The notes under the pieces: model-generated | The model's input: only the letters and a program-made list of their open reading frames with translations | Database searches by the model: none | Told to the model about the DNA's origin: nothing | From: CBDVBD01 sp965372135 | GTDB taxonomy: Bacteria; Electryoneota; RPQS01; CBDVBD01 | DNA length: 8,994 bases | NCBI GenBank assembly: GCA_965372135.1 | Contig: CBDVBD010000137.1 | Coordinates: forward strand, 1-8,994 | Reading direction: 5' to 3' | Made by a program: the position numbers and the translations under genes | In this document: piece by piece, positions 1 to 7,634 of the stretch | Position numbering within the stretch: position 1 is the stretch's first letter | Layout: every line of letters starts with the position of its first letter

Positions 1-855
1 ATAGTGTTCGATCATATCGTCGATGATGGAAAAATCAATCTGCGCTTGGCTCAGATGCTGAGGATACACGAAGAACTGTAAGGGCATCGTCTGACCCAAA
101 AGACCGGTATAGGTGGTGGAAAAAGTATCGTAATCACAAATAGCCAAGGAAATCAAATAGGTGGTGATGGGATACGACTCTTCCCAGGTCCAGCGTTTCC
201 AACCATTCCCGAGATTCTCCACGGAAGTGAGCAACCCATTGGAAGCGAACATGAAATGATCCGGTATCGTTAAAATAATGGTGGCGGTGGCTTTATCGGA
301 GGGGATGTCCTTACAGGGCCACCAGCCGCGTGCATCTTCCGGTTGAGACAGGGTACTGATCAGGGTGTCTCCATAGGAGTTAATGTCGAAGTTAAATCCC
401 TGTATACTGCCGGCTTGCGGATCACCGTCGTAATGGATTTCGATAGTAAAAGTATCGCCTTCCGCCACCGCAGTTCCCAAGTTAATGTGAATCTGGTCGT
501 TGTTGTGGGTGAAAGACAGTGGTGAACTATCACGCAGCACTAAGCTGACATTCATCGGATCTGTCAAATCAACCTCGATTTCCGACAATGACGGGATCAC
601 ACTTGTCGCGGTCATTTCTACGCTGCCTTCTAATTCCTCGGTAGCCGGAAATATCTGGATGTCCAGTGTATAATGCACCACATCATAACCGGACAAATCT
701 TCCAGATCCCTTTCCATGAATTGAGGATACCGCAGTTTCCCCTTGTTGAAAAGGACTTGGTACTCATCCTCAATCGGCTCTTGAAACGGTTGATCTGCCG
801 TCAACATCGTTGTTGATATCAGCAGGATTAACGCTATCCATAGCGGAGTTCTCAT
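1..855 (-). CDS. Secreted M1-family aminopeptidase (gluzincin metallopeptidase), N-terminal part only
   Basis: My translation from the ATG at 855 stays open for 285 codons to the window edge, so the gene is cut by the window and not necessarily broken. Residues 1-20 form a signal peptide (core LWIALILLIS, likely cleavage after MLTA), so the protein is exported. Residues about 55-245 match the beta-rich N-terminal domain of M1 aminopeptidases: YDVVHYTLDIQIFP, then an LEGSV strand, then SQPEDARGWWPCKDIPSDKA (170-189, compare the family pattern TQ.EP.dAR..fPC.DeP..KA), then SNG, then YPITTYLISLAI (compare PMSTYL). Family members remove N-terminal residues from peptides with one zinc ion. The GxMEN and HExxH(x18)E catalytic motifs would lie beyond position 1 and cannot be checked, so activity is unproven. 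A Shine-Dalgarno sequence AAAGGTG (867-861) sits 5 nt before the ATG. It lies downstream of and co-directional with the C25 peptidase gene, 119 bp away, with a terminator-like hairpin between them. Confidence 0.85.
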   Translation of the reverse strand, partial: MRTPLWIALILLISTTMLTADQPFQEPIEDEYQVLFNKGKLRYPQFMERDLEDLSGYDVVHYTLDIQIFPATEELEGSVEMTATSVIPSLSEIEVDLTDPMNVSLVLRDSSPLSFTHNNDQIHINLGTAVAEGDTFTIEIHYDGDPQAGSIQGFNFDINSYGDTLISTLSQPEDARGWWPCKDIPSDKATATIILTIPDHFMFASNGLLTSVENLGNGWKRWTWEESYPITTYLISLAICDYDTFSTTYTGLLGQTMPLQFFVYPQHLSQAQIDFSIIDDMIEHY

Positions 856-878
856 GACACCACCTTTAAGTAAGTTGG

Positions 879-929
879 AAAAAATGCGCCAGGATGGGCA
901 TAACTTCAAGTTGAACCGCTCCTGACGCA
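879..929 (-). terminator. Intrinsic terminator-like hairpin after the C25 peptidase gene
   Basis: On the minus strand TGCGTCAGGA (929-920) pairs with TCCTGGCGCA (894-885). This is a 10-bp stem with one G-U pair, followed at once by six T residues (884-879). The 25-nt loop contains a small AACT/AGTT hairpin (912-902). It lies about 46 bp after the TAG stop of the C25 peptidase gene. Its T-tract ends only 11 nt before the Shine-Dalgarno sequence of the M1 gene, so it may act as a partial terminator or attenuator. Confidence 0.6.
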
Positions 930-974
930 TTATCTGTATGCTCACAAATTATGATTGGTCGTAATCGAATTATC

Positions 975-3900
975 CTACTTCAACAGAAGCATCTTTGTCA
1001 TGCGTACCTTATTCCCCGATTCCATGCGGGTAAAGTAAATCCCGGATGCCAAGTGCCCGGCATTCCAATGTATCACATGGTATCCGGCGGGTTTCACCTC
1101 GTCAACCAAAGTAGCTACATCTTGTCCCAGGATATTGTACACTTTCAATGTCACGTGACTCATTTCAGGCACACCATAGCGCAGGTTAGTGACCGGGTTA
1201 AACGGGTTGGGATAGTTTTGGTATAACACATAGTCCTGCGGGAACAAAGGATCATCCTGATCGCCCACAGATGCGCCGTTATACACCACACTAACCTGAT
1301 TAGACTGACCGCTTTCGTTCTCGTCAATCTGAGCAGTAACATAGTAGGTGTATGTACCCGGTCCGATCCCGTCCAGCACATCCGTGTAAGCATGATAATC
1401 CACTTCGGTAGCGATCAAGACGCTGTCACGGTACACATTGAAATACAGGTCGTCCGGTTGGTCCAAACCCTCGCCGGGATACTGCCACCTCAGAGTCACG
1501 CGACCCCATTGCAAGTCTGCAGACAGGTTTTCAGGGGCATCCGGTAACTGATACGGAAGGATTTCGATATCATCGACGTACCACCCAGTAGCCTGCACCG
1601 AACCATCAGAAGCAAAATGGAACCGCAGTTGGATATTACCGGAAAAATCTGCTAAACTGAAGAATTCCTGCTCCCATCCATTGGTTTGACCGGAAAACAC
1701 CGGAGTGGCGGTGGGGAAAGCGCCTCCACTTTGATTGCGGATGAAATGGGTATATCCATCTCGCGGGTACACTATTACCCAGTTTTCTCCATCAGGGCAG
1801 ATTTCCACGACACCACCGTCATATGCCGAATCCGGAAACGAAGTGGAACTCTCTGCATCCATCCAATGCCAGAAGGTCAACACGGAATTCTCTGCTAATT
1901 CAAATTCGTGAGTGAGCAGGACGGCATCCATATTGTTGGCGTAAGAAGTACCTAACGGATTTCCCACCCGCCAACAGCTATCGCCGTTGGTGGTATGATT
2001 ATCCAACTCGGTTACATGCCATTGGTCGATACTTCCCGTCAACGGTATGTGTGTCCATTCGCCGGCACCATCTTCCACATCGTTAAAGAACTCGCCCACG
2101 TACACCCGCTTCATTGTGGTTCCTTGGTATGAGGTTGCAGGATCATCCAAGATGAAATACAGCAGCGCAAATCCCGGATCGGGACAAGATGGGCTGACTT
2201 CCAACGTGTAGGTGGAAGCCGCTGTTCCGGTGGCACCGGGTTCGATGGTAGTCAAATTGGCTTGATTCACTGTTACGGTAATGTAAGGTGAATCGGTAGT
2301 GATGGTCAACTCGCCATCAGGTGTGGCGGATGATCCCTCATTACAAAGTGTCACCTGGATGATTTCGGAGTGTCCGGGATCTAAATGATCGTACCCACCG
2401 CCGTTAACACCGATGTGTTCCACCACCAAGTCCGGAGCATGGCTGTACATTTGAATCTGACGCGTCCATACCGAATCCAATGCGTCTTCGATGGTAATAA
2501 TCAGGGTGACAAGTTCCTGATCCGCAATATTGGGATTGACTTCGAAGCTGAACGCATCTTCCACTTCCAATGTCCCACCAGCCGGGATTGACCCAATATT
2601 AGCGAACATGGTTATCGGGATGAGTTGACTTGGATTGACGGTCAATTCAGCAGTCAGATCCTGCGCAGCGGAACTTCCGATATTGCCCAACGTAATATCC
2701 AGGGTAATGGTTTCCCCATAATCCAACAATCCGTTGTTGTTTCCGGTGGGATCGTTCACCTGATAACTGTTCAACATCACCCAGGGACCTACCGGGGAGA
2801 TCACATCCACCGACTCTTCGTAATAATGATAATTATGTGCGGTGATCACAAACAAAACCGGATCCAAGGCAGGAGGTCCTGGATCAAGAATAATCTCCAC
2901 ATTCCCGGTCGCATCGGTTACACCCAGCCCAATCAGTTGACTATTTTGCGATACAGCCACCAGAGCACCTTCCACTCCGGGCACGCTGACATACACCTGC
3001 TCCTGCTCAATCACCAATTCGTCGGGCAGCACCGGCAACATATCTTCCGGATCGGCAGTCCAAATTTCCAACGTCGGGTCGCCTAAAATGTTAACCTGAT
3101 AGTAACACCACCGCATGACACCCTGATTTATCCAAGGAATTGCATCTTCCTTGGAATCGCCATTCGTCCATCCAATCCGGTAGATATCTTCATCGAACAG
3201 GGCATCGAAAAACTCACGGTCATAATGCTGCGATGCTCCGTTGGTGTTATTACCGGATCCCCAGCCGTACCGGGAGTTGCCAACGTACACTACCGCTCCG
3301 TTCTGGATGGTTGTCCACTTCTCCCCGATACAATCACCGACATAGCTCCCACTAGAAGTGCGGTTGTCAAAGGAACCGCTGTAACACCCTTGGGAATATG
3401 CGATATAAAACCCATGATTGGTGCCGTTATTGGTGCAGGAACCGTCATGAATTTGGGATTCGTACAACTTCATGTTGTAGGTCACATTGGAATGCCCCAA
3501 ATGATTCACCAAATGCTGACCACCGTTCAACAATGGCAGCAAATTCCCGGTTCCGCTCCAGATGCTGTGCATATCATACAGCGTACCGACGTTAAAATTC
3601 CCCGGGAAACCAACGGTGGTGTATCCGTATAGGCTCGAGCCTAATCCGACTTCGTCTTTGTATTCGCCGCCCCACGAAACCCACCCCAAATCCTCGCCAA
3701 CCATCAGGGCCTCTTCTATCTCCGCATCCACCGGATCCGTGGTGTATAACTTGGTTTTGTAAATCATATTGGCGATTTCTGTGGCGTCGTCCACCGCAAA
3801 TCTGCCCACCGCCAGTTCGGCAACCAGGTCCGCTTCACTGCCCTCGCCGAAGATGTGATTGCCGTTGCTGTCCCAATTGCCGTCCAAGGCTGCGAAGTAG

Positions 3901-4853
3901 ATATCACCGGCGATGTCATGATCGGTATATCCAGAGCCGCCATCGAAGCTCAATCCTCGATGCTGCAGGTAATTGTCATCGCCGCCCAATACCACGTATT
4001 CCAGGTTATCCCATTCCTGGTATGTATCGATCACATAACTCCGGATTTTCTCCGCATCATCCCATCCGGTGTATTCATTAAGGATATCCTCTATGGTCTT
4101 GACCAGCACCGGCATACCGCATTCGGTCTTGAACTCGGACCACACCCGGAAAGGCTCCACAAATGAATCAGTTGTTATCAACAAAATTGCGTAACCGTCA
4201 ACCGTATCTAACTCGTCCATAGAATACATAGCCAAGTAGGCAGGATTTGCCACTTTCCGGCTAACCCGATCCCGTACTTTTTGTGTGGATCGGTACAACG
4301 ATTGCGCCTCCATTGCCCTCGGAGTAGCTTCCGTACTCACCACGATATTCAACTGCCGATAGTACGCCAATTCCCCGGTAACCGGATTGTACTCCACTGG
4401 ACACACCGTCACATAACCCAGTCCATGTCCCGATAGGAAATGAGTCTGGCTGTCGGTCAATCTGGTGGTGGGATAAAAGGCGTCGGCACCGTAAATATTC
4501 GGATTCTCCGGCGTGGTTGGTGGATTTGGTCCATAACTCAAAGGATATTCCTGCTGTGCCGGCGGGAGATAATATTGCCCCGGAAGAACCTGCCGTTCTA
4601 ACGGGGTAATTTGCACGTCCACCACTTCCTCACCGGGAGACAACAGTAATGTAACATCCACCCGAGGAACCAACGGTTCACCAGCGGGACTTATCGCCCA
4701 ACCCTGATGAAATACCGGCATTGCCTGTCCATCGATCACCTCAATATCCGGCGGATCGATGGTCAACGTATAATTAACCTGCCCTCCAAAAATGAGCGAT
4801 GCGCTAAAAAGCAACATCGATAAAACTAAAAAAACCTGCAAACTCCTGCTCAT
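975..4853 (-). CDS. Gingipain-type C25 cysteine peptidase with type IX secretion sorting domain, 1292 residues
   Basis: This is a secreted multidomain endopeptidase. Residues 1-23 are a signal peptide (core VFLVLSMLLFSASLIF). Residues about 24-205 resemble the C25 propeptide. The catalytic domain spans about 218-600: LVNHLGHSN gives the likely catalytic His454, and YSQGCYSGSFD gives the likely nucleophile Cys490. The 36-residue gap is close to that in gingipains. The domain ends in NILGDPTLEIW, usual for the family. About 600-690 is an Ig-like segment. Two CARDB-like beta domains follow (about 693-802 and 807-920), then a MAM/cleaved-adhesin-like jelly roll (about 922-1100, ending GWYVDDIEIL). 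A fibronectin type III domain (1105-1192) and the type IX sorting domain (1205-1292, NYPNPFNP to SGIYFTRMESG) complete it. The sorting domain implies export across the outer membrane and removal at the surface. The ATG at 4853 has GAGAGG (4864-4859) 5 nt upstream and directly precedes the signal peptide. The substrate cannot be read from the sequence. Confidence 0.93.
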   Translation of the reverse strand: MSRSLQVFLVLSMLLFSASLIFGGQVNYTLTIDPPDIEVIDGQAMPVFHQGWAISPAGEPLVPRVDVTLLLSPGEEVVDVQITPLERQVLPGQYYLPPAQQEYPLSYGPNPPTTPENPNIYGADAFYPTTRLTDSQTHFLSGHGLGYVTVCPVEYNPVTGELAYYRQLNIVVSTEATPRAMEAQSLYRSTQKVRDRVSRKVANPAYLAMYSMDELDTVDGYAILLITTDSFVEPFRVWSEFKTECGMPVLVKTIEDILNEYTGWDDAEKIRSYVIDTYQEWDNLEYVVLGGDDNYLQHRGLSFDGGSGYTDHDIAGDIYFAALDGNWDSNGNHIFGEGSEADLVAELAVGRFAVDDATEIANMIYKTKLYTTDPVDAEIEEALMVGEDLGWVSWGGEYKDEVGLGSSLYGYTTVGFPGNFNVGTLYDMHSIWSGTGNLLPLLNGGQHLVNHLGHSNVTYNMKLYESQIHDGSCTNNGTNHGFYIAYSQGCYSGSFDNRTSSGSYVGDCIGEKWTTIQNGAVVYVGNSRYGWGSGNNTNGASQHYDREFFDALFDEDIYRIGWTNGDSKEDAIPWINQGVMRWCYYQVNILGDPTLEIWTADPEDMLPVLPDELVIEQEQVYVSVPGVEGALVAVSQNSQLIGLGVTDATGNVEIILDPGPPALDPVLFVITAHNYHYYEESVDVISPVGPWVMLNSYQVNDPTGNNNGLLDYGETITLDITLGNIGSSAAQDLTAELTVNPSQLIPITMFANIGSIPAGGTLEVEDAFSFEVNPNIADQELVTLIITIEDALDSVWTRQIQMYSHAPDLVVEHIGVNGGGYDHLDPGHSEIIQVTLCNEGSSATPDGELTITTDSPYITVTVNQANLTTIEPGATGTAASTYTLEVSPSCPDPGFALLYFILDDPATSYQGTTMKRVYVGEFFNDVEDGAGEWTHIPLTGSIDQWHVTELDNHTTNGDSCWRVGNPLGTSYANNMDAVLLTHEFELAENSVLTFWHWMDAESSTSFPDSAYDGGVVEICPDGENWVIVYPRDGYTHFIRNQSGGAFPTATPVFSGQTNGWEQEFFSLADFSGNIQLRFHFASDGSVQATGWYVDDIEILPYQLPDAPENLSADLQWGRVTLRWQYPGEGLDQPDDLYFNVYRDSVLIATEVDYHAYTDVLDGIGPGTYTYYVTAQIDENESGQSNQVSVVYNGASVGDQDDPLFPQDYVLYQNYPNPFNPVTNLRYGVPEMSHVTLKVYNILGQDVATLVDEVKPAGYHVIHWNAGHLASGIYFTRMESGNKVRMTKMLLLK

Positions 4854-5201
4854 GATTACCTCTCAATGATTTAACACCTGTGAAGCACAATCAGCGCTTA
4901 GAAAACTTTATCAAATAATATACAAAATATTTTACTGAAAACCAAATGGTTTATAGGTTTGATCTACTATGCAAAATATTCATCATAGAGCATTGTTTTC
5001 AACCTGCCCATTAATGATTGTATAGTTTCACTAAATACACAACGCTAAATAAATCACATCGTTAACAGGGAATAGTACACAAATATGTATCTCATCTTGC
5101 CCAATAATGAAGATAAACATTAATTATAATGCAATTTTCACGCCAGTCGAATGCGATGGTCTCCGAATGCTCACAGTCGGTCCAATCAACTAAATGGACA
5201 C
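4854..5201. other. AT-rich intergenic region upstream of the C25 peptidase gene
   Basis: This 348-bp stretch separates the C25 gene from the terminator of the upstream unit. I find no open frame with a ribosome binding site and no RNA gene. It contains the putative C25 promoter (4917-4945). There is also an isolated minus-strand TATAAT at 5128-5123 that lacks a convincing -35 and lies about 270 bp from the gene. Confidence 0.6.
4917..4952 (-). promoter_or_regulatory. Putative sigma70-type promoter of the C25 gene with overlapping palindrome
   Basis: On the minus strand, -35 TTGGTT (4945-4940), a 17-bp spacer and -10 TATATT (4922-4917) would give a leader of about 57 nt. The -35 is only a 3/6 match to consensus; the -10 is 5/6. 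A perfect inverted repeat, AAACCA-AA-TGGTTT (4939-4952), covers the -35, which is where a repressor could bind. AT-rich DNA yields such matches by chance, so this is a candidate only. Confidence 0.35.
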
Positions 5202-5229
5202 AAAAAAGAACCCCCGAAAGCGGGGGTTC
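5202..5229 (-). terminator. Strong intrinsic terminator of the gdhA/unknown-protein unit
   Basis: On the minus strand GAACCCCCG (5229-5221), loop CTTT and CGGGGGTTC (5216-5208) form a perfect 9-bp GC-rich stem. Six T residues (5207-5202) follow immediately. It starts about 40 bp after the stop codon at 5270, so it ends transcription of the minus-strand genes to its right and separates them from the C25 gene. Confidence 0.9.
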
Positions 5230-5269
5230 CTATATTCATAACAAACCAACAACCGAAGGTAGTTAATTC

Positions 5270-5638
5270 TCAGCCAATCAGAGATAAAACTTTGTCAAAA
5301 AGCTTTTCGGGAGTGGTAAATTGCACATAGATGACAAAATCACCCATGAGCTTTTCAGCCAACACTTCATCTCCTGGGCTGATGATGATGTATACCGGGA
5401 TTGAATGGACACGGCAATTTTGGAGTACATCTTCGATGGAAAGCTCGATTCCGGTTACCGGCACTACTTTATGAAGGTAACCAACGATTACGGACAATCC
5501 ATCGTCTTTGGTAATAAGGTTGATATCCTTCCCGTGGTTATCCATTCCATTGGACAACGGGAGAGTCTGTATGCTTTGAGCCGTCAGTTTGCTTAGAATT
5601 ACCGGATCGGTACCTTCGAAGTATCCAATAATAGCCAT
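5270..5638 (-). CDS. Unrecognised 122-residue cytoplasmic protein, possible degenerate receiver-like fold
   Basis: I do not recognise this protein. There is no signal peptide or membrane segment. It seems to alternate beta strands and helices: MAIIGYF, a helix at about 11-25, INLITK, LSVIVGYL, a helix at 67-74, PVYIIISP (81-88), a helix at 91-97, DFVIYVQF (100-107), and a final helix EKLFDKVLSLI. The second half (about 80-121) recalls the end of response-regulator receiver domains, with xxIPVYIIIS, then a short helix ending in G, then a strand and TPEKLFDKVLSLI. The usual beta5 Lys-Pro is absent (VQFTT) and I see no clear phospho-acceptor Asp. If it is related, it would be a pseudo-receiver. 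The start at 5638 is supported by GTGAGGG (5649-5643), 4 nt from the ATG. It follows gdhA by 96 bp with no terminator between, so co-transcription is likely. Confidence 0.75.
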   Translation of the reverse strand: MAIIGYFEGTDPVILSKLTAQSIQTLPLSNGMDNHGKDINLITKDDGLSVIVGYLHKVVPVTGIELSIEDVLQNCRVHSIPVYIIISPGDEVLAEKLMGDFVIYVQFTTPEKLFDKVLSLIG

Positions 5639-5734
5639 ATCGCCCTCACTGTCGGATGATTATCTATCAAACCCACCGAACTTTGCTTCGACTTAACTTA
5701 CTTCTTATGTTGTTTGCGTTTACTTTATCACGAT

Positions 5735-7093
5735 TTAGATAACACCTTGTTGCATCATGGCATCCGCCACTTTGATGAATCCGGCAATGTTGGCGCCATT
5801 TACGTAGTTGCCGGGAGTGCCGAATTCTTCCGCTGCGGCATAGCTATTATCATGAATATCCTTCATGATGGTTTTTAGGCGGGCATCGACTTCTTCGCGC
5901 GTCCAGGCATAGCGCATACTGTTCTGTGCCATTTCCAAACCGGAAACAGCCACACCGCCGGCATTGGCAGCCTTGCCGGGACCGTACAGAATTTTGGCAT
6001 CGATGAAAATCTGGACACCGTCGGGTGTGGTAGGCATATTGGCGCCTTCAGATACCACATACACGCCGTTGTTAATCAGGTTCTGCGCATCCTTGGTGTT
6101 GATTTCGTTCTGAGTTGCACTGGGGAAGGCGCAGTCGGCTTTGTGGTTCCACAACTGATTATAATCCAGGTTAGGATCCACCGGAGTAAACGTGGCACCG
6201 AATTTGTCAGCATATTCTTTGATCCTGCCGCGACGGACATTCTTGAGATCCATCACCCATGCTAATTTGTCGGCATCGATTCCTTCAGGATCGTAAATGT
6301 ATCCACCGGAATCTGAAAGCGTGACACATTTGCCACCCATGTCATTAACTTTCTCGATAGTGTACTGAGCTACATTTCCTGATCCGGATACCAGACAGGT
6401 TTTACCTTCTAATGTCTCGCCCCTGGTGCCAAGCATGTTAGCTGCGAAATAAACCGCACCGTAACCGGTAGCTTCCGGACGAATCAGCGATCCACCCCAG
6501 GTCATACCTTTACCGGTCAACACGCCGGTAAATTCGTTACGGATCTTGCGGTACATACCATACATGAAACCGATCTCACGACCGCCAACCCCGATGTCGC
6601 CAGCGGGAATGTCGGTATTGGGTCCTAGATGACGGAACAGTTCCAGCATGAAGCTGTGGCAGAAACGCATTACTTCAATGTCGCTCTTGCCTTTGGGATT
6701 GAAGTCGGATCCACCCTTACCACCACCCATGGGCAGCGTAGTCAATCCGTTCTTGAATACCTGCTCGAACGCCAAGAACTTCAACAGACCGAGATACACC
6801 GTGGGATGGAAACGCAGACCGCCCTTATAAGGACCGATTGCGCTGTTCATCTCAATCCGGTATCCCTTCTGAATATGAATCTCGCCGCTGTCATCCATCC
6901 AAGGTACCCGGAACAAAATCACACGTTCCGGCTCCACGATTCTCTCGAGAATCTTAAACTTACGATACTCAGGTCGTTTGTCCAACACCAGTTCCAACGA
7001 CTCGACCACTTCCTGCACCGCCTGATGAAATTCAGGCTCCCCAGGGTTTTTGGCGGTGACATTCGCCATGAAATCAGAAACGAATTGCGTCAT
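5735..7093 (-). CDS. gdhA: Glutamate dehydrogenase, hexameric type, probably NADP-dependent
   Basis: This enzyme interconverts L-glutamate and 2-oxoglutarate plus ammonium in the cytoplasm, linking carbon and nitrogen metabolism. Its 452 residues are the normal length for the roughly 50-kDa hexameric family, and it appears intact. Visible active-site elements are PYKGGLRFHP (Lys90), VFKNGLTT (Lys114), PMGGGKGGSDFNPKGKS with the likely catalytic Lys126, and DIPAGDIGVG with Asp166. RPEATGYG (205-212) opens the nucleotide domain, where GSGNVA (237-242) is the dinucleotide-binding turn. ANAGGVAVSGLEMAQNS (376-392) closes the substrate site with Ser384. SDSGGYIYD at about 260-268 resembles the NADP-type enzymes, but coenzyme preference is an inference. 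GAAGGAGA (7108-7101) lies 7 nt before the ATG. It is probably the first gene of a unit with the 122-residue protein, ending at the terminator at 5229. Confidence 0.97.
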   Translation of the reverse strand: MTQFVSDFMANVTAKNPGEPEFHQAVQEVVESLELVLDKRPEYRKFKILERIVEPERVILFRVPWMDDSGEIHIQKGYRIEMNSAIGPYKGGLRFHPTVYLGLLKFLAFEQVFKNGLTTLPMGGGKGGSDFNPKGKSDIEVMRFCHSFMLELFRHLGPNTDIPAGDIGVGGREIGFMYGMYRKIRNEFTGVLTGKGMTWGGSLIRPEATGYGAVYFAANMLGTRGETLEGKTCLVSGSGNVAQYTIEKVNDMGGKCVTLSDSGGYIYDPEGIDADKLAWVMDLKNVRRGRIKEYADKFGATFTPVDPNLDYNQLWNHKADCAFPSATQNEINTKDAQNLINNGVYVVSEGANMPTTPDGVQIFIDAKILYGPGKAANAGGVAVSGLEMAQNSMRYAWTREEVDARLKTIMKDIHDNSYAAAEEFGTPGNYVNGANIAGFIKVADAMMQQGVI

Positions 7094-7152
7094 GCTGATC
7101 TCTCCTTCATCCTAATGATTTTTCATTACTAATCAGTTAATTTCTTGAGTAA

Positions 7153-7181
7153 TTTATAATTTGAATTCGTTCATCTCCCAA
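7153..7181 (-). promoter_or_regulatory. Putative sigma70-type promoter of gdhA
   Basis: On the minus strand, -35 TTGGGA (7181-7176, 4/6), a 17-bp spacer and -10 TATAAA (7158-7153, 5/6) lie in the right place. Transcription would start near 7146 and give a leader of about 53 nt. This is the best of the three promoter candidates in the window, but it rests on motif matching alone. Confidence 0.45.
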
Positions 7182-7218
7182 GAACAAATTCACGAAAAGG
7201 AACTCAATTTGTTCCTTT
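7182..7218. promoter_or_regulatory. Overlapping inverted repeats abutting the gdhA -35, operator candidate
   Basis: GAACAAATT (7182-7190) pairs with AATTTGTTC (7206-7214), a perfect 9-bp inverted repeat with a 15-bp spacer. AAAGGAAC (7196-7203) pairs with GTTCCTTT (7211-7218), 8 bp with a 7-bp spacer. Both share the same GTTC, so the two structures exclude each other. The block starts directly next to the -35 hexamer, which suits an activator or repressor site for gdhA. The regulator is unknown. Confidence 0.4.
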
Positions 7219-7253
7219 CCAACTCTTTAGTTTTCTTAGGTTAGCCTTGTGGC

Positions 7254-7328
7254 TTTTTTCTCAAAATTGAACCAAAATTTATAATATTTTTCTCAAATAG
7301 TCAAGGAATATCTTATTTTTTTCTCGAA
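7254..7328 (-). repeat. Three copies of TTnGAGAAAAA spaced 31-32 bp upstream of gdhA
   Basis: On the minus strand the copies are TTTTGAGAAAAAA (7266-7254), ATTTGAGAAAAAT (7298-7286) and TTCGAGAAAAAAA (7328-7316). Their TCTC cores start at 7259, 7291 and 7322 on the plus strand, so the spacing is 32 and 31 bp. This is close to three helical turns, which puts the motifs and their A-tracts on one face of the DNA. They may be binding sites, UP-like elements or a bend. Confidence 0.4.
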
Positions 7329-7403
7329 GCATTTTACTATATAATATTAGCTATTACTTTGAAACCAAATTACTTTCTAAAGTGATTCCCGCTTAACCTA
7401 TTC

Positions 7404-7440
7404 ATGTGCTGTCATGTGCCCTTGTATGATATCATGACAG
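7404..7440. repeat. Interrupted palindromic repeat, copy 1
   Basis: The copy begins ATGTGCTGTCAT (7404-7415), holds GTGCCCT (7416-7422) and ends CATGACAG (7433-7440). CTGTCATG (7409-7416) and CATGACAG form a perfect 8-bp inverted repeat around 16 nt. A second copy with the same order of blocks lies at 7880-7923. Confidence 0.55.
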
Positions 7441-7457
7441 TAGTTGTTCGGGTTCCA

Positions 7458-7475
7458 ATCCGGCAGCTGCCGGAT
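7458..7475. repeat. 18-bp perfect palindrome
   Basis: ATCCGGCAG directly followed by CTGCCGGAT is self-complementary over all 18 bases with no central gap. It is GC-rich in an otherwise AT-rich gap and is not near a promoter I can identify. It could be a dimeric protein site or part of a dispersed repeat. Confidence 0.6.
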
Positions 7476-7490
7476 GGCGATCTCAGTTTT

Positions 7491-7550
7491 GAATTTCGAG
7501 TTTTGAAATTTTAATTTGCTTCGTGTTTCGATATTCGGATTTCGAATTTA
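7491..7550. other. Low-complexity AT-rich block with repeated TTTCGA
   Basis: TTTCGA occurs at 7494, 7526 and 7540 amid variants of GAATTT and TTTTGAA. I see no open frame and no stable structure. It separates the 18-bp palindrome from the hairpin cluster. Confidence 0.35.
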
Positions 7551-7634
7551 TTCCCCCTTCGCTCTCTGCGAGCTCTGCGCATGCGTTCCATCTGCCATCC
7601 TAATCAATCGATAATTTCCCTTTCGTAGGAATAG

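Noticed and set aside
1..855. M1 peptidase as a pseudogene lacking its zinc site
   Set aside because: The missing HExxH motif is explained by the window ending before the catalytic domain. The visible 285 codons contain no stop or frameshift.
2625..3086. Plus-strand open frame of 153 codons
   Set aside because: It lies wholly inside the C25 peptidase gene on the opposite strand, and its translation has no recognisable domain. The C25 reading has clear domains, so this is a shadow frame. The same applies to plus-strand frames at 951-1226, 3225-3632 and 3855-4166.
4854..5201. Possible tRNA, riboswitch or small RNA gene in the AT-rich gap
   Set aside because: I found no cloverleaf, no T-loop or anticodon pattern, and no terminator within the gap apart from the one at 5202-5229 that belongs to the upstream unit.
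5660..5742. TTATCTA/TAGATAA inverted repeat between gdhA and the 122-residue gene
   Set aside because: It is only 7 bp, AT-rich and 69 nt apart, with one arm extending over the gdhA stop codon. Chance is the simplest explanation and it would not terminate transcription.
6629..7132. Plus-strand open frame of 167 codons
   Set aside because: It is antisense to gdhA, whose protein is strongly conserved. The antisense translation shows low-complexity composition and no known motif.
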